The notes under the pieces were generated by a model. That model was given only the letters and a program-made list of their open reading frames with translations. It did not search any database and was not told where the DNA came from. Shown piece by piece: positions 1 to 8,420 of a DNA stretch of 64,000 nt (within the stretch, counting starts at the first letter, position 1; each line of letters begins with the position of its first letter). Source of the stretch: Pseudomonas sp. 14P_8.1_Bac3 (GTDB taxonomy: Bacteria; Pseudomonadota; Gammaproteobacteria; Pseudomonadales; Pseudomonadaceae). The position numbers and the translations under genes were made by a program. The stretch covers positions 124,001-188,000 of the forward strand of contig NZ_JANLOD010000072.1 in the NCBI RefSeq assembly GCF_025466085.1, read 5' to 3'.

Positions 1-816
1 GCGAATACCGAGGCAGCACAGGTGGTAGTCGATGGAAAACGGGTGGTTGACGAAGGTGATCGGCGTGGTGCCCGGCGTCTCGGCGTACTCGACCGCCGAC
101 ACAAATCCAATGCCGATGCCCTTGGCGATGGCGTGGACGATGGCTTCGCGGCTGTTGAGCTGCATGACGCAGTTCAGCGCGACGCCCAGGAGTCCACAGC
201 TTTCTTCCACCAATTGGCGCGTGCGTGAGCTTTTTTCACGAAGCACCCACTTCTCGTTGCTGATCTGCTCGACGTGCACCTCTTTTTGCGCCGCCCACGG
301 ATGGTCGTCACGCACGACGGCAATGATCGGATAACGACGATAAAGCTGTGTATCGAAGCGTTCGTCGAATTCCGATAGGGCAAGAATCGCCACGTCGATA
401 TCGAAGTTGAACAACCGATCCAGGGTTTCCTTTTCAGGGGAGAACGAGGTTTCCAGTTCGATGTCCGGATGTTGTTGCATCAACTCGTAGGTCAGGTTCA
501 TGGCAATGGGCGGCGAGACCGCCCCCAACCGCAGCATGCCGGTTTTCCGTTGTTTGAAACTCTGCAGTAGTTGCACGGCTTCATCCTCCTGGCCGAACAG
601 GCCCTGGGTGATCGCGTAGAGCTTGTGCCCCGCCGAACTCATTTCGATAAACCGTCCGCGACGGTGGAAGAGCTCTACGGAGAACTTCCTCTCCAGCGCG
701 TTGACTTGCTCGCTCACGGTCGGCTGACCGACGCTCAGGTACTCGGCGGCGAGGGTGAAGCTGCCAGTCTTCGCCACCGCATGAAAGGAACGCAGCCACT
801 TGTGGTACTGGTACAT
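1..816 (-). CDS. LysR-family transcriptional regulator (phosphonate-type), partial
   Basis: The reading frame starts at ATG 816 and is still open at the left edge after 272 codons, so only the last 20-30 residues of a normal ~295-residue LysR protein are missing. Residues about 4-63 form the winged helix-turn-helix (LRSFHAVAKTGSFTLAA, then PTVSEQVNALE), followed by the periplasmic-binding-like effector domain. The LRxFHAVA start and the order of later motifs resemble the LysR subgroup found beside 2-aminoethylphosphonate genes (TIGR03339); this is from memory of the family, not a search. The next two genes on the same strand are an organophosphate-type MFS transporter and an iron alcohol dehydrogenase, which fits organophosphonate use. 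Family sure, ligand inferred. Confidence 0.9.
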   Translation of the reverse strand, partial: MYQYHKWLRSFHAVAKTGSFTLAAEYLSVGQPTVSEQVNALERKFSVELFHRRGRFIEMSSAGHKLYAITQGLFGQEDEAVQLLQSFKQRKTGMLRLGAVSPPIAMNLTYELMQQHPDIELETSFSPEKETLDRLFNFDIDVAILALSEFDERFDTQLYRRYPIIAVVRDDHPWAAQKEVHVEQISNEKWVLREKSSRTRQLVEESCGLLGVALNCVMQLNSREAIVHAIAKGIGIGFVSAVEYAETPGTTPITFVNHPFSIDYHLCCLGIR

Positions 817-868
817 GAAAGTTCCTGTTCCTGAGTCGTCGCCCGTCGTTAGGCATTTGTTCGGGTAA

Positions 869-2164
869 TCATCGCCGGATGAACAGGGCGACCACCGCGC
901 TGCACAGGCACGCGGTGGTCACCACGATGAAGATCAGCGACGTATTGCCGGTGCTGTCGAGCATACCGCCGATCAGCGGTTCCGCCAGGCCAGCGAACAG
1001 GTACGACGAAAAGTTCATCACGCCGGTGGCGGTTCCGGCACGCTTGGCGCCGACCAGGTCCGGGCACAGTGCCCAGAAACTGGAGGCCGGGCCGTAGACG
1101 AAGAACCCGCAAAGGAATAACGCGATGAGACCCGTTGCGCTGTGGGGTGCCAGCGTCCACATCCACAGGCTGGTGGCCGCGCCGAGGACCATGTAGAGCA
1201 TGATCGCCAGGTAGCGTTTCGAGCCAAACAGTTTGTCCGATATCCAGCCGTTGCTCAGGGCGCCGATGGCCATGCCGACCGGCAGTGCGACCGTGATCCA
1301 TTTGGGATCGATCATGCTGTCGCCGCTTTTCCAGTCGGCGCCGAGGAAGTGCACCGGCACCCAGACGATCAAGCCATAGCGGGCGGCGTTCTGGAATCCC
1401 AGGGAGACGGCGGCGATGATCAGGCGGACGTTCTTCAGGACGGCTTTGTAGCGTTGCGCAGAGGTTTCGACTGCGCCATGGGCCGCCTCATGATTCTTGT
1501 CTTCGGCATTGGCCACACCGGTATCGGCGAGGGGGTCGAAACCCATGTCCTGCGGACGCTCGCGAGCCACCAGATAGAAGATGATGCCGCCGGCCAGCAT
1601 CAGCAGCACGGGCAACCGGAAGATCCAGCGCCACTCCAGATGCATCACCTCCAGCACAACGATTGAAGTCACGTAGGACAGGATGGAGGCGCAGCCGGCG
1701 GCGAACACGTAAAAGCCATAGACCTTGCCGCGCTCACCGGCGCTCCACCAGTTGGAGATCAGGCGGCTGCCTGGCGCCCAGCCCAATGCCTGGAAGTAGC
1801 CATTGATACCCCACGGCAGAATCAGGGCGGCAAAGTTGCCGGCGAAACTGGTCACCCAGTTGGCGCCACAGGACAGCACGGCACCGAGGGTCATGATGCG
1901 GCGGCCGCCGAACTTGTCGGCGAGGTTGCCGTTGATGGCCTGGCCAATGGCGTAGGCCCAGAGCATGGCGGCTGACGCCCAGCCAAGGTGTTCCTTGGTG
2001 AAGCCGAACTCGGCCTGGATGCCCGGAATGGCGAAACCGAAGGTTTGCCGTCCGGTGTAGAAAAACAGATAGCAGAACATTGCAGCCAGCAGCATGCGCC
2101 ACTGGGCCACTCGAAACGACGACGTGGGTACGGCGAGACCTGGCATGGTTTGGGTACGATTCAT
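869..2164 (-). CDS. MFS transporter, organophosphate:Pi antiporter (OPA)-like
   Basis: A 431-residue inner-membrane protein with about twelve hydrophobic segments. The N-terminal segment FCYLFFYTGRQTFGFAIPG and the following NGNLADKFGGRR loop (the MFS motif A region) resemble the GlpT/UhpT/PgtP type of MFS carrier, which moves small organic phosphates. There is a central cytoplasmic loop near residues 200-225. ATG 2164 is preceded by AAGGAAAA. It sits 52 bp ahead of the LysR gene and downstream of the iron alcohol dehydrogenase, all on the minus strand, so the three are probably co-transcribed. Context suggests uptake of an organophosphonate or a related acid, but the substrate cannot be read from sequence. 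Confidence 0.9.
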   Translation of the reverse strand: MNRTQTMPGLAVPTSSFRVAQWRMLLAAMFCYLFFYTGRQTFGFAIPGIQAEFGFTKEHLGWASAAMLWAYAIGQAINGNLADKFGGRRIMTLGAVLSCGANWVTSFAGNFAALILPWGINGYFQALGWAPGSRLISNWWSAGERGKVYGFYVFAAGCASILSYVTSIVVLEVMHLEWRWIFRLPVLLMLAGGIIFYLVARERPQDMGFDPLADTGVANAEDKNHEAAHGAVETSAQRYKAVLKNVRLIIAAVSLGFQNAARYGLIVWVPVHFLGADWKSGDSMIDPKWITVALPVGMAIGALSNGWISDKLFGSKRYLAIMLYMVLGAATSLWMWTLAPHSATGLIALFLCGFFVYGPASSFWALCPDLVGAKRAGTATGVMNFSSYLFAGLAEPLIGGMLDSTGNTSLIFIVVTTACLCSAVVALFIRR

Positions 2165-2281
2165 GATCTTTTCCTTATTATTGTTGGTCCCTTCCGGGGG
2201 GGCGGAAGGCGCATCCTTTAGTGGATGCAGCAGGAAATCGTCGCGGCTCGTTTCGCCGCTGGCAGTGCTTGGAAAGGGGGG

Positions 2282-3373
2282 CTAAGCCGCTTTCGAGCCG
2301 ATGAAGTTCTTGCCGCGGGCGCCTTGCAGGGCGAACTGAATCATCTCTTCAGCTTCCTGCGCCGTGACGCCGTAGTCGGCAAACTCGGTTTTCACGTCAA
2401 GGCTGTGGAGGAATTCGCGCAAGCGGCTTTGGGCCTTTTGCAGGTCATCGCCGAAAATCCGTCGCAGGGTGCTGTCGCGAGCTTCGTCGTGACCCCAGGC
2501 GAGGCCCAGGACCAACGGCAGGGTGAAGGAGCAAGCGATGCCGTGGGGCAGGCCGTAGCGCAGGGTCATTTCGTAGGAAATGGAATGGGCCAGTGCGGTC
2601 TTGGTGTTGGAGAATGCCAGCCCGGCCTTGAGCGCGGCCAATGCCATGCGCGAACGCAATTCCGGGTTGGACAGGTCACGACGCAACAGTGGCAGGCATT
2701 CCAGGATGTCGGCGATGGCAGACATCGCGAAGGTGTCGGATATCGGGTTGGCATTGATGTTCCACACCGACTCCAGGGCATGGGACAGGGCGTCCAGGCC
2801 GGTGGAAACAGTGACGCCTGCAGGAACCGTCAGCATCAGTTGCGGATCGATGATGGCGACTGTTGGCCAGGTGCAGTCCAAATGCAGGGAATATTTCTTC
2901 TGGCTGGCAGCGTCCCAAATCGTGGCCCATGGCGTGACTTCGCTGCCGGTGCCCGCCGTGGTCGGTGCGGCAATCAGTCTCTTGCTGTGGGCCGGCACGA
3001 AGGGTTTACCGGTTGCCAGCAACGCCAGCAGTTCGTCGAAGCGCCCTGATTCAGTGCCAACGATCAACGCCTTGGCCGTATCGATCGCACTGCCACCGCC
3101 AACGGCGAGCACCGTATGGCAGTCGCCTGCGTCCCGCCAGAAGCGCTCGTAAGTCGCGCGCAACTGAGCCACATCCGGATTGGGCTGGACATCTTCGATC
3201 ACGTACACCAACCGATCGCCCAACAGGTCCCGAAGGCGATCCACCAATCCCAATCCGCGCGCCTCGGGAAAGGTGACCAGGGCGACCTTCTGGTGTTCGG
3301 TGATGTCGGTAAGTTCGAGCAGGCTGTTCCAGCCAAAACGCGTATCAACGGGATTGTGGAATCGGGCAGTCAT
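2282..3373 (-). CDS. Iron-containing (type III) alcohol dehydrogenase, phosphonoacetaldehyde-reductase-like
   Basis: A 363-residue group III alcohol dehydrogenase that interconverts an aldehyde and an alcohol with NAD(P). The nucleotide-binding GGGSAIDTAK motif, the PTTAGTGSEVTPWA segment and metal ligands in GLDALSHALE, YGLPHGIAC and the following GHDEA are all visible. The frame extends upstream to 3436, but ATG 3373 has AAAGGA about 8 bp upstream and begins MTARFHNP, so it is preferred. Next to a phosphonate-type LysR and an OPA-like carrier, a role on phosphonoacetaldehyde or a similar aldehyde is plausible; the PhpC-like phosphonoacetaldehyde reductases belong to this branch. The exact substrate is inferred from context only. 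Confidence 0.9.
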   Translation of the reverse strand: MTARFHNPVDTRFGWNSLLELTDITEHQKVALVTFPEARGLGLVDRLRDLLGDRLVYVIEDVQPNPDVAQLRATYERFWRDAGDCHTVLAVGGGSAIDTAKALIVGTESGRFDELLALLATGKPFVPAHSKRLIAAPTTAGTGSEVTPWATIWDAASQKKYSLHLDCTWPTVAIIDPQLMLTVPAGVTVSTGLDALSHALESVWNINANPISDTFAMSAIADILECLPLLRRDLSNPELRSRMALAALKAGLAFSNTKTALAHSISYEMTLRYGLPHGIACSFTLPLVLGLAWGHDEARDSTLRRIFGDDLQKAQSRLREFLHSLDVKTEFADYGVTAQEAEEMIQFALQGARGKNFIGSKAA

Positions 3374-3656
3374 GGCGGGTCCTTTGTTCTTGTTGTTGGA
3401 AGTGGCCCCATGCTCGCGGTCTATCCATCCCGGCACAAATCGATAATTCCCAGGTTTGAATCGGTTGAGCCGATAACGCCTGCGGGATTAACAAGTGCCG
3501 TCGAGTGCGAAGTCGAAACTGTTGAAGTTGTGCAGAGACGCTGCAGGCAGGCTGCGCTGGCAGAATGAGACAGGAGAACGGGCGCTGACTGCCCAGCTGC
3601 GTTCAGTGTCTTTCCAGGTTGGCTATTGCAGCTGCCTGGCCACCTCATTGAGCAAA
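3374..3656. other. Intergenic stretch between wrbA and the iron alcohol dehydrogenase
   Basis: About 280 bp upstream of the minus-strand alcohol dehydrogenase. Apart from its ribosome-binding site (AAAGGA on the minus strand) I see no convincing gene here. Short frames on both strands lack a start with a ribosome-binding site and read as chance ORFs. The promoter of the alcohol dehydrogenase, transporter and LysR unit must lie here, but I cannot assign -35/-10 boxes with confidence. Confidence 0.4.
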
Positions 3657-3678
3657 GCAGCCGGTTTGCACCGGCTGC
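3657..3678 (-). terminator. Hairpin terminator downstream of wrbA
   Basis: A perfect 9-bp inverted repeat (GCAGCCGGT / ACCGGCTGC) with a 4-base loop, 9 bp beyond the wrbA stop codon. On the minus strand it is followed by TTTGCT, a weak T tract. It probably ends wrbA transcription and shields the next minus-strand gene. Confidence 0.6.
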
Positions 3679-3687
3679 CCTTGCAGA

Positions 3688-4287
3688 TCAGCCAAACAGC
3701 TTCGCTGCGGTAGTGGCGATCAGTTCACCCTGATGGCGAGCCCCAGCGAGTTCGATTTCACTTGGCTGACGTGAACCGTCTCCGCCTGTGATCGTTGTTG
3801 CACCATAAGGCGCGCCGCCTACGATTTCCGACGTGGTCATCTGGCCTTGATGGCTGTAGGGCAGACCCACCACCGTCATACCGAAGTGGAACAGGTTGGT
3901 AATGATTGAAAACAGGGTGGTTTCCTGACCGCCATGCTGGGTGGCGGAAGAGGAAAAGGCACCGCCTACTTTTCCGTGCAAGGCGCCCCGAGCCCAAAGG
4001 CCGCCAGCCTGGTCAAGGAACGCGGCCATCTGGCTGCTCATGCGGCCGAAACGGGTGCCGGTGCCGACAATGATTGCATCGTAGTTTTCCAGCTCGGCAA
4101 TGGTGGCGACCGGCGCGGCCTGGTCCAGCTTGAAGTAGGCGCCTTTGGCGATGTCTTCAGGAACGGTTTCCGGGACTCGCTTGATATCCACCTGAGCGCC
4201 GGCCTGGCGGGCACCTTCGGCTACAGCTTGTGCCATTGTCTCGATGTGACCGTAGGAGGAGTAATAGAGAACTAGAACTTTAGCCAT
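3688..4287 (-). CDS. wrbA: NAD(P)H:quinone oxidoreductase, type IV (WrbA flavoprotein)
   Basis: A 199-residue soluble FMN protein that reduces quinones by two electrons and so avoids semiquinone radicals. The flavodoxin phosphate loop YYSSYGHIETMA at residues 8-19, GTGTRFGRMSSQMAAFLDQ near residue 75 and the SSATQHGGQETT segment near 112 are the WrbA hallmarks, and the length matches the family. It is transcribed from its own start (ATG 4287). The neighbourhood contains an SDR, a DoxX protein, a quinone-reductase-type MDR enzyme and a pirin, which fits a quinone or electrophile defence set. Confidence 0.95.
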   Translation of the reverse strand: MAKVLVLYYSSYGHIETMAQAVAEGARQAGAQVDIKRVPETVPEDIAKGAYFKLDQAAPVATIAELENYDAIIVGTGTRFGRMSSQMAAFLDQAGGLWARGALHGKVGGAFSSSATQHGGQETTLFSIITNLFHFGMTVVGLPYSHQGQMTTSEIVGGAPYGATTITGGDGSRQPSEIELAGARHQGELIATTAAKLFG

Positions 4288-4460
4288 GAGGAAGTTTCCT
4301 GGGTGAGTTCACAACGTTATGTCGCGATGGAGGAGAATTTCCCACGATACTGCGCTTCAAAAAACCCGCTTAATGTCGAACCAGAGGTTCGAAAAAATAG
4401 AGCAGTGGAAAATCCACGATCTGGAAAAGGTGTTGCATCACTCAGCGTAGCTTCTGTTTC

Positions 4461-5363
4461 TTACACCGCTTTTTGATGGACGAACCGCTCAATCAGCCAG
4501 CGTGCCGCAGGCCCTGGTGGCAAGTCGGTGCGGTAGATGGCGTCGAAGGCATAAATCCCGCTTTGGAATTCCGGTAGATTCAGGCTGACGAGTCGGCCGC
4601 TTTCCAGGTCCTCACGGACCATTGAAACCGGCATGTTCCCCCACCCTATGCCTTCACGCAGCAGCATGTGCTTGGCGCCAAGGTCCGCCAGGCGCCAGGT
4701 GCGGTTGCTGAGGACGGCGAAATCCTTGTCCTTGGTCAGGACCGAGCGGTCCGACAGCACCAATTGAGTGAATTCACGCCCGGCCCCTGGCGTATTGAAA
4801 TCACTGGAAGCCAGCGGGTGATTGGGGGCGGCAACCGGAATCAACTCCACACTGCCGACACCGATTCTTTCGATACCGTCGATACCTTCATTCATGGGGC
4901 CACTCACGCCAATAATTGCGCCGCGGTTGATCACCAGTTCAGTGACGGCGCCGAGTGCCTCCATGTGCAGGTGCAAGGCCACTGTAGGGAACTCTTCGCG
5001 AAAGGACTTGAGTGCATCGACTACGCGCTCGGCAGGAAGCATCACATCCAGGACCAAATGAACCTCCGCTTCCAGCCCCTGGAGCAGGCCTTTGACTTTG
5101 GCGCGCAACCCATGAACGCCATTGGCGATGGACCTGGCCTCGGCCAGAACGGTGCGCCCGGCGTCGGTGAGCTGAGGCTTGCGGGTCGTCTGGCGATCAA
5201 ACAGCGAGACACCGAGTTGCATTTCAAGGTTGGCAATTGAATAGCTGATGACGGACGTAGCCCGGTGCAGTTTCCGGGCTGCCGCGGCAAAGCTTCCCAC
5301 CTCTACGACGGTCAAAAACACCCGCAGTTGATCCAGCGTCGGTGTGCCAGGGTCAGAGATCAT
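4461..5363 (-). CDS. LysR-family transcriptional regulator
   Basis: A 300-residue LysR activator or repressor. The frame extends upstream to 5477, but ATG 5363 (MISDPGTPTLDQL) has GAGGA 8 bp upstream and gives a normal LysR N-terminus. The helix-turn-helix covers about residues 8-66 (FLTVVEVGSFAAAARKL...SVISYSIANLE). It is divergent from the SDR gene at 5606 with 242 bp between the starts, the classical LysR arrangement, so the SDR is the probable target. It is clearly paralogous to the LysR at 8421-9317: both share DQLRxFL, an EALGAV segment and a GWGxMPxxMVRxDL...PPGPAxRW C-terminus. The ligand is unknown. Confidence 0.92.
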   Translation of the reverse strand: MISDPGTPTLDQLRVFLTVVEVGSFAAAARKLHRATSVISYSIANLEMQLGVSLFDRQTTRKPQLTDAGRTVLAEARSIANGVHGLRAKVKGLLQGLEAEVHLVLDVMLPAERVVDALKSFREEFPTVALHLHMEALGAVTELVINRGAIIGVSGPMNEGIDGIERIGVGSVELIPVAAPNHPLASSDFNTPGAGREFTQLVLSDRSVLTKDKDFAVLSNRTWRLADLGAKHMLLREGIGWGNMPVSMVREDLESGRLVSLNLPEFQSGIYAFDAIYRTDLPPGPAARWLIERFVHQKAV

Positions 5364-5605
5364 GCCGAATTCCTCGAACGTATTACTCAATATTACCTTG
5401 GCTTTACGAAAGTCTTCATCCGTCAGGCGGGGAAAGACAGTTGCCCAGCAGATAAAAGCAAAACCCCGACAGGGCAAGCAAGGCTCCTAAAGAGTGGACG
5501 GTTGCGATAGGCGAAAGTTGACTCGTCGAAAGCGACACCCACATGCGTTCAGACGTGTGTGTACAGCTGAAATTGTTCCGCTGTTTTCTGATCTGGAGAA
5601 CTGAC

Positions 5606-6367
5606 ATGACTGACGTTATCGCTACCCCCAACGAAGTGGCTGGCAAAGTTGTAATTGTTACCGGTGCCGCGAGCGGTATTGGCCGCGCGATTGCCGAGCT
5701 GCTGCATGCCCGTGGCGCCAGGGTCATTGCTGAAGATATAAACCCGCAGGTGAAATCCCTTGAGCGTCCGGGGCTCATTCCTTTCGTGGCGGATATTACC
5801 GTCGATGGCTCTGCTGAAGCGGTGGTTGCCTTGGCCGTGCAGCACTTCGGCAAGCTCGATGTGCTAGTCAACAATGCCGGACGAATCATCTACAAACCGC
5901 TTGTTGAAATGACGCGGGAGGATTGGACCTGGCAGATGGAAACGAACGTGACGGGAGCATTTCTCCACTCGCGTGAAGCGGCGAAGGAAATGATGAAGCG
6001 AAAATCCGGCGCCATCGTCAACATCGCTTCGTATGCCTCTTACTTTGCTTTTCCCGGCATCTCGGCCTACACCGCGTCCAAAGGGGCGCTGGCTCAGCTG
6101 ACCCGGACCCAGGCGCTTGAAGCGATCGAACACGGGATTCGTGTCAACGCGATTGGTGTCGGTGACGTGGTCACCAATCTGCTCAATCACTTCATGGAGG
6201 ATGGTCCGGGCTTCCTGAAAGACCACGGAAAGTCTGCGCCGATCGGTCGCGCGGCAGCGCCGGAGGAAATCGCCGAAATCGTTGCATTTCTCGCTTCTGA
6301 TCGCGCCAGTTTCATGGTCGGTTCTGTCGTCATGGCAGACGGCGGCATGAGTGTCGCGGTGGGTTGA
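5606..6367 (+). CDS. SDR-family oxidoreductase (3-oxoacyl-ACP reductase-like)
   Basis: A 253-residue classical short-chain dehydrogenase/reductase. Seen are the cofactor motif TGAASGIGRA (residues about 18-27), NNAG near 92, the catalytic Ser in NIASYASY and the YTASKGA Tyr-x-x-x-Lys motif near 155. The acidic residue after the second strand (EDINP) suggests NAD rather than NADP. ATG 5606 follows TGGAGAACTGAC; the earlier in-frame start at 5543 has no ribosome-binding site. It is divergent from a LysR gene that probably controls it. The substrate is unknown. Confidence 0.92.
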   Translation: MTDVIATPNEVAGKVVIVTGAASGIGRAIAELLHARGARVIAEDINPQVKSLERPGLIPFVADITVDGSAEAVVALAVQHFGKLDVLVNNAGRIIYKPLVEMTREDWTWQMETNVTGAFLHSREAAKEMMKRKSGAIVNIASYASYFAFPGISAYTASKGALAQLTRTQALEAIEHGIRVNAIGVGDVVTNLLNHFMEDGPGFLKDHGKSAPIGRAAAPEEIAEIVAFLASDRASFMVGSVVMADGGMSVAVG

Positions 6368-6385
6368 TGAGCAACTGAACCAAGG

Positions 6386-6419
6386 CGTCAGCGGCAAGGT
6401 TCTGGCCGTGCCGTTGACG
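6386..6419 (+). terminator. Possible hairpin after the SDR gene
   Basis: Inverted repeat CGTCAGCGGC / GCCGTTGACG with one mismatch and a 14-base loop, 18 bp after the SDR stop. There is no T tract, so its role as a terminator is uncertain. Confidence 0.35.
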
Positions 6420-6593
6420 GTGCTGATGTCACTTGCGCGAGTGACCGGGGTGGCAAGCCCGCCGCAAGCACTATTCTATTTTATCGAACCTAATGATCTA
6501 AATTAGTCGGCTACACAGGTTAGTCACCGAGGCGCACTATTTCTTCACTGCAGCGATTCATGGGAGTCGCGCACACTTCGAAGGAAATTGCTC

Positions 6594-7043
6594 ATGACGA
6601 CTTCAACCAACATCGCTCAAACCAACACCGCTCACACCAACACTGTTGAACAAACCGACGTCACCCAAGCTTCGGCCTCGTTGATCGGCCGCATCCTGCT
6701 CAGCGCCATTTTCATCCTTTCCGGTTTCTCCAAACTGGCCGCGCCGGCGATGATTATCGGCTACATCGGTTCGGTCGGCCTGCCGCTGCCACAACTGGCC
6801 CTGGCCGTGGCAATCATCGTTGAAATCGGTGGTGGTCTGGCGCTGATTGCCGGTTATCGCACCCGCACCGTCGCTGCCGTGCTGGCAGTGTTCAGCGTGT
6901 TCACCGCGCTGGCGTTCCACAACGCGCTGGGCGACCAGAACCAGTTCATTCACTTCTTCAAGAACATCGCCATGGCCGGTGGTCTGCTGCAAGTCGTCGC
7001 CTTCGGTGCCGGTCGCTTCAGCCTCGACGCTCGCCGTCGCTGA
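6594..7043 (+). CDS. DoxX-family membrane protein
   Basis: A 149-residue inner-membrane protein with four predicted helices after a polar, Thr/Asn-rich N-terminus of about 30 residues. The segment GRILLSAIFILSGFSKLAAP and the later EIGGGLALIAGYRTR are typical of the DoxX/SURF4-like family. Family members have been linked to quinone and thiosulfate redox reactions and to oxidative stress, but no catalytic role can be deduced here. A TTG at 6588 lies in frame; ATG 6594 is better placed after AAGGAAAT. It is followed by a strong terminator, so it is probably monocistronic. Confidence 0.9.
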   Translation: MTTSTNIAQTNTAHTNTVEQTDVTQASASLIGRILLSAIFILSGFSKLAAPAMIIGYIGSVGLPLPQLALAVAIIVEIGGGLALIAGYRTRTVAAVLAVFSVFTALAFHNALGDQNQFIHFFKNIAMAGGLLQVVAFGAGRFSLDARRR

Positions 7044-7050
7044 TTCCCCC

Positions 7051-7086
7051 GCGCAGTGAAGGGCAACCTTTGCTGCGCAGTGTTTT
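7051..7086 (+). terminator. Rho-independent terminator after the DoxX gene
   Basis: Nested hairpin: outer stem GCGCAG/CTGCGC (7051-7056 with 7073-7078), inner stem AAGG/CCTT around a GCAA loop, then TTTTT at 7082-7086. It starts 8 bp after the DoxX stop codon and lies before the next gene, so the MDR gene at 7117 needs read-through or its own promoter. Confidence 0.8.
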
Positions 7087-7116
7087 TCTCCCTTCAATTC
7101 AAAAGTCGAGACCTCT

Positions 7117-8040
7117 ATGAAAGCCATACGCGTGTACGAATACGGCAACGCTGACGTTTTGCGCCTGGAAGACGTTGCAGACCCGGTAGCGGGTGCAGGT
7201 GAAGTGCTGATCGACGTGGCCAGTGCCGGCGTCAACCCGATTGACTGGAAGATCCTGTCCGGGGCCATGAAAGCGTTTATCCCTTTGCCGTTGCCATTTA
7301 CCCCGGGCGTTGAAGTGGCCGGCACCGTGATTGCACTGGGGCAGGGCGTCACTGAATTCAAGATCGGCGACGAGGTGTTCGGCTTCATCAATATTGTTGG
7401 TGGCTACGCGACTAAAGCCGTTGCAGCCGTTTCGAAGCTGGCGATCAAACCGAAAGCGCTGAGTGTCTTGCAGACGGGTGCTGTCCCCGCCGCGGCGCTG
7501 ACCGCCTGGCAGGCACTGACCGAACACGCCGGCGTGCAGCGCCGCCAGAAGGTCTTGATCCACGCTGCGGCCGGTGGCGTCGGCAGCATGGCCGTGCAGA
7601 TTGCCAAATACCTGGGCGCTGAAGTTTATGCCACGGCTTCTGCGCACAATCATGCTTACCTGAAAGGCCTCGGCGCCGATTACCTCATCGACTACACGAC
7701 CCAGGCGTTCGAGGAACAGGTGTCCGAGGTTGATGTGGTGCTGGATCTGGTCGGCGGCGACACGCAAACCCGTTCGTTCAAAGTCCTGAAAAGAAACGGC
7801 GTGCTGGTCTCGCCGGTAAGCCAGCCGAACATGTCGTTGGCCAACGACTATGGCGTGACTCCCGCCAACTTTGCCACCCGTTCGGATGGCCGTCAGCTCT
7901 CGCTGATTGCCGAGCTGTTCGACAAGGGCCATCTCACGGTCGACGTCGAAGCCTATGCCTTGAGTGACGCGAAAGCAGCGATCGAGAAGAGCCAGGGTCG
8001 TCATTTGCGCGGCCGGCTGGTTTTGGATGCCACCCAGTAA
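7117..8040 (+). CDS. NADP-dependent oxidoreductase, quinone reductase/zeta-crystallin-type MDR
   Basis: A 307-residue zinc-free medium-chain dehydrogenase/reductase. The N-terminal GroES-like domain contains AGVNPIDWKI, typical of quinone oxidoreductases. The Rossmann domain carries HAAAGGVGSMAVQIAK near residue 150, and the C-terminus AIEKSQGRHLRGRLVL is the family signature end. No structural-zinc cysteines are present. Such enzymes reduce quinones or enones with NADPH. It follows the DoxX gene on the same strand but behind a terminator. It fits with wrbA, the DoxX protein and the pirin as quinone or electrophile defence genes. Confidence 0.93.
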   Translation: MKAIRVYEYGNADVLRLEDVADPVAGAGEVLIDVASAGVNPIDWKILSGAMKAFIPLPLPFTPGVEVAGTVIALGQGVTEFKIGDEVFGFINIVGGYATKAVAAVSKLAIKPKALSVLQTGAVPAAALTAWQALTEHAGVQRRQKVLIHAAAGGVGSMAVQIAKYLGAEVYATASAHNHAYLKGLGADYLIDYTTQAFEEQVSEVDVVLDLVGGDTQTRSFKVLKRNGVLVSPVSQPNMSLANDYGVTPANFATRSDGRQLSLIAELFDKGHLTVDVEAYALSDAKAAIEKSQGRHLRGRLVLDATQ

Positions 8041-8183
8041 TTCCATAGGCTGCGTGGGTGTCTACCTTTGGGGAAACGCTTGCACCATTCGCAGCGTGAT
8101 TGCCCTCCGCGCAGGATCAGGCAAATTGTCGGAAGGATCCGACTAACTGCCTCCCACCCTTTATTCCTAATCTGGGCCTGTAG
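8041..8183. other. Intergenic stretch with a small inverted repeat
   Basis: No gene seen. An inverted repeat GTCGGA-AGGA-TCCGAC lies at 8128-8143. It could be a regulatory site or part of the 3' end of the MDR transcript; it has no T tract. The stretch leads into a decayed coding fragment. Confidence 0.35.
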
Positions 8184-8367
8184 CGAGACCGCTCTCGCAT
8201 CAGCAACAACGCCTGGTTCATCCGGCATGAGCTGTTACCGGGAGGCCGGTATTGGCTGGAAGGCGATCACATCGAGTATGTCGATGACACCGGGTTCTCT
8301 GCTGACGAGTGATTTTCGCGACGGCGTTTTGTATCACGCCGGCATGATTCTTTACGGCGAGAACTGA
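8184..8367 (+). pseudogene. Decayed C-terminal fragment of an unidentified protein
   Basis: From 8184, just after an in-frame TAG, one frame reads RDRSRISNNAWFIRHELLPG and continues with RYWLEGDHIEYVDDTGFSADE before a stop at 8310-8312. A second frame then continues with DFRDGVLYHAGMILYGEN to a stop at 8365-8367. The composition is protein-like, yet there is no start codon and the two parts are in different frames. The simplest reading is the frameshifted 3' end of a once larger gene whose 5' part is gone. I do not recognise the family. A terminator follows directly, as expected at the end of a former gene. Confidence 0.5.
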
Positions 8368-8383
8368 CGCTCAACACTGCACA

Positions 8384-8417
8384 AAATGGGTGCCAATACG
8401 CTTGGCACCCATTTTTT
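8384..8417. terminator. Bidirectional rho-independent terminator
   Basis: Perfect stem GGGTGCCAA / TTGGCACCC (8388-8396 with 8402-8410) with AAAAT before and ATTTTTT after, so it works in both directions. It lies between the decayed fragment (+) and the 3' end of the LysR gene (-). Confidence 0.88.
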
Positions 8418-8420
8418 CGT

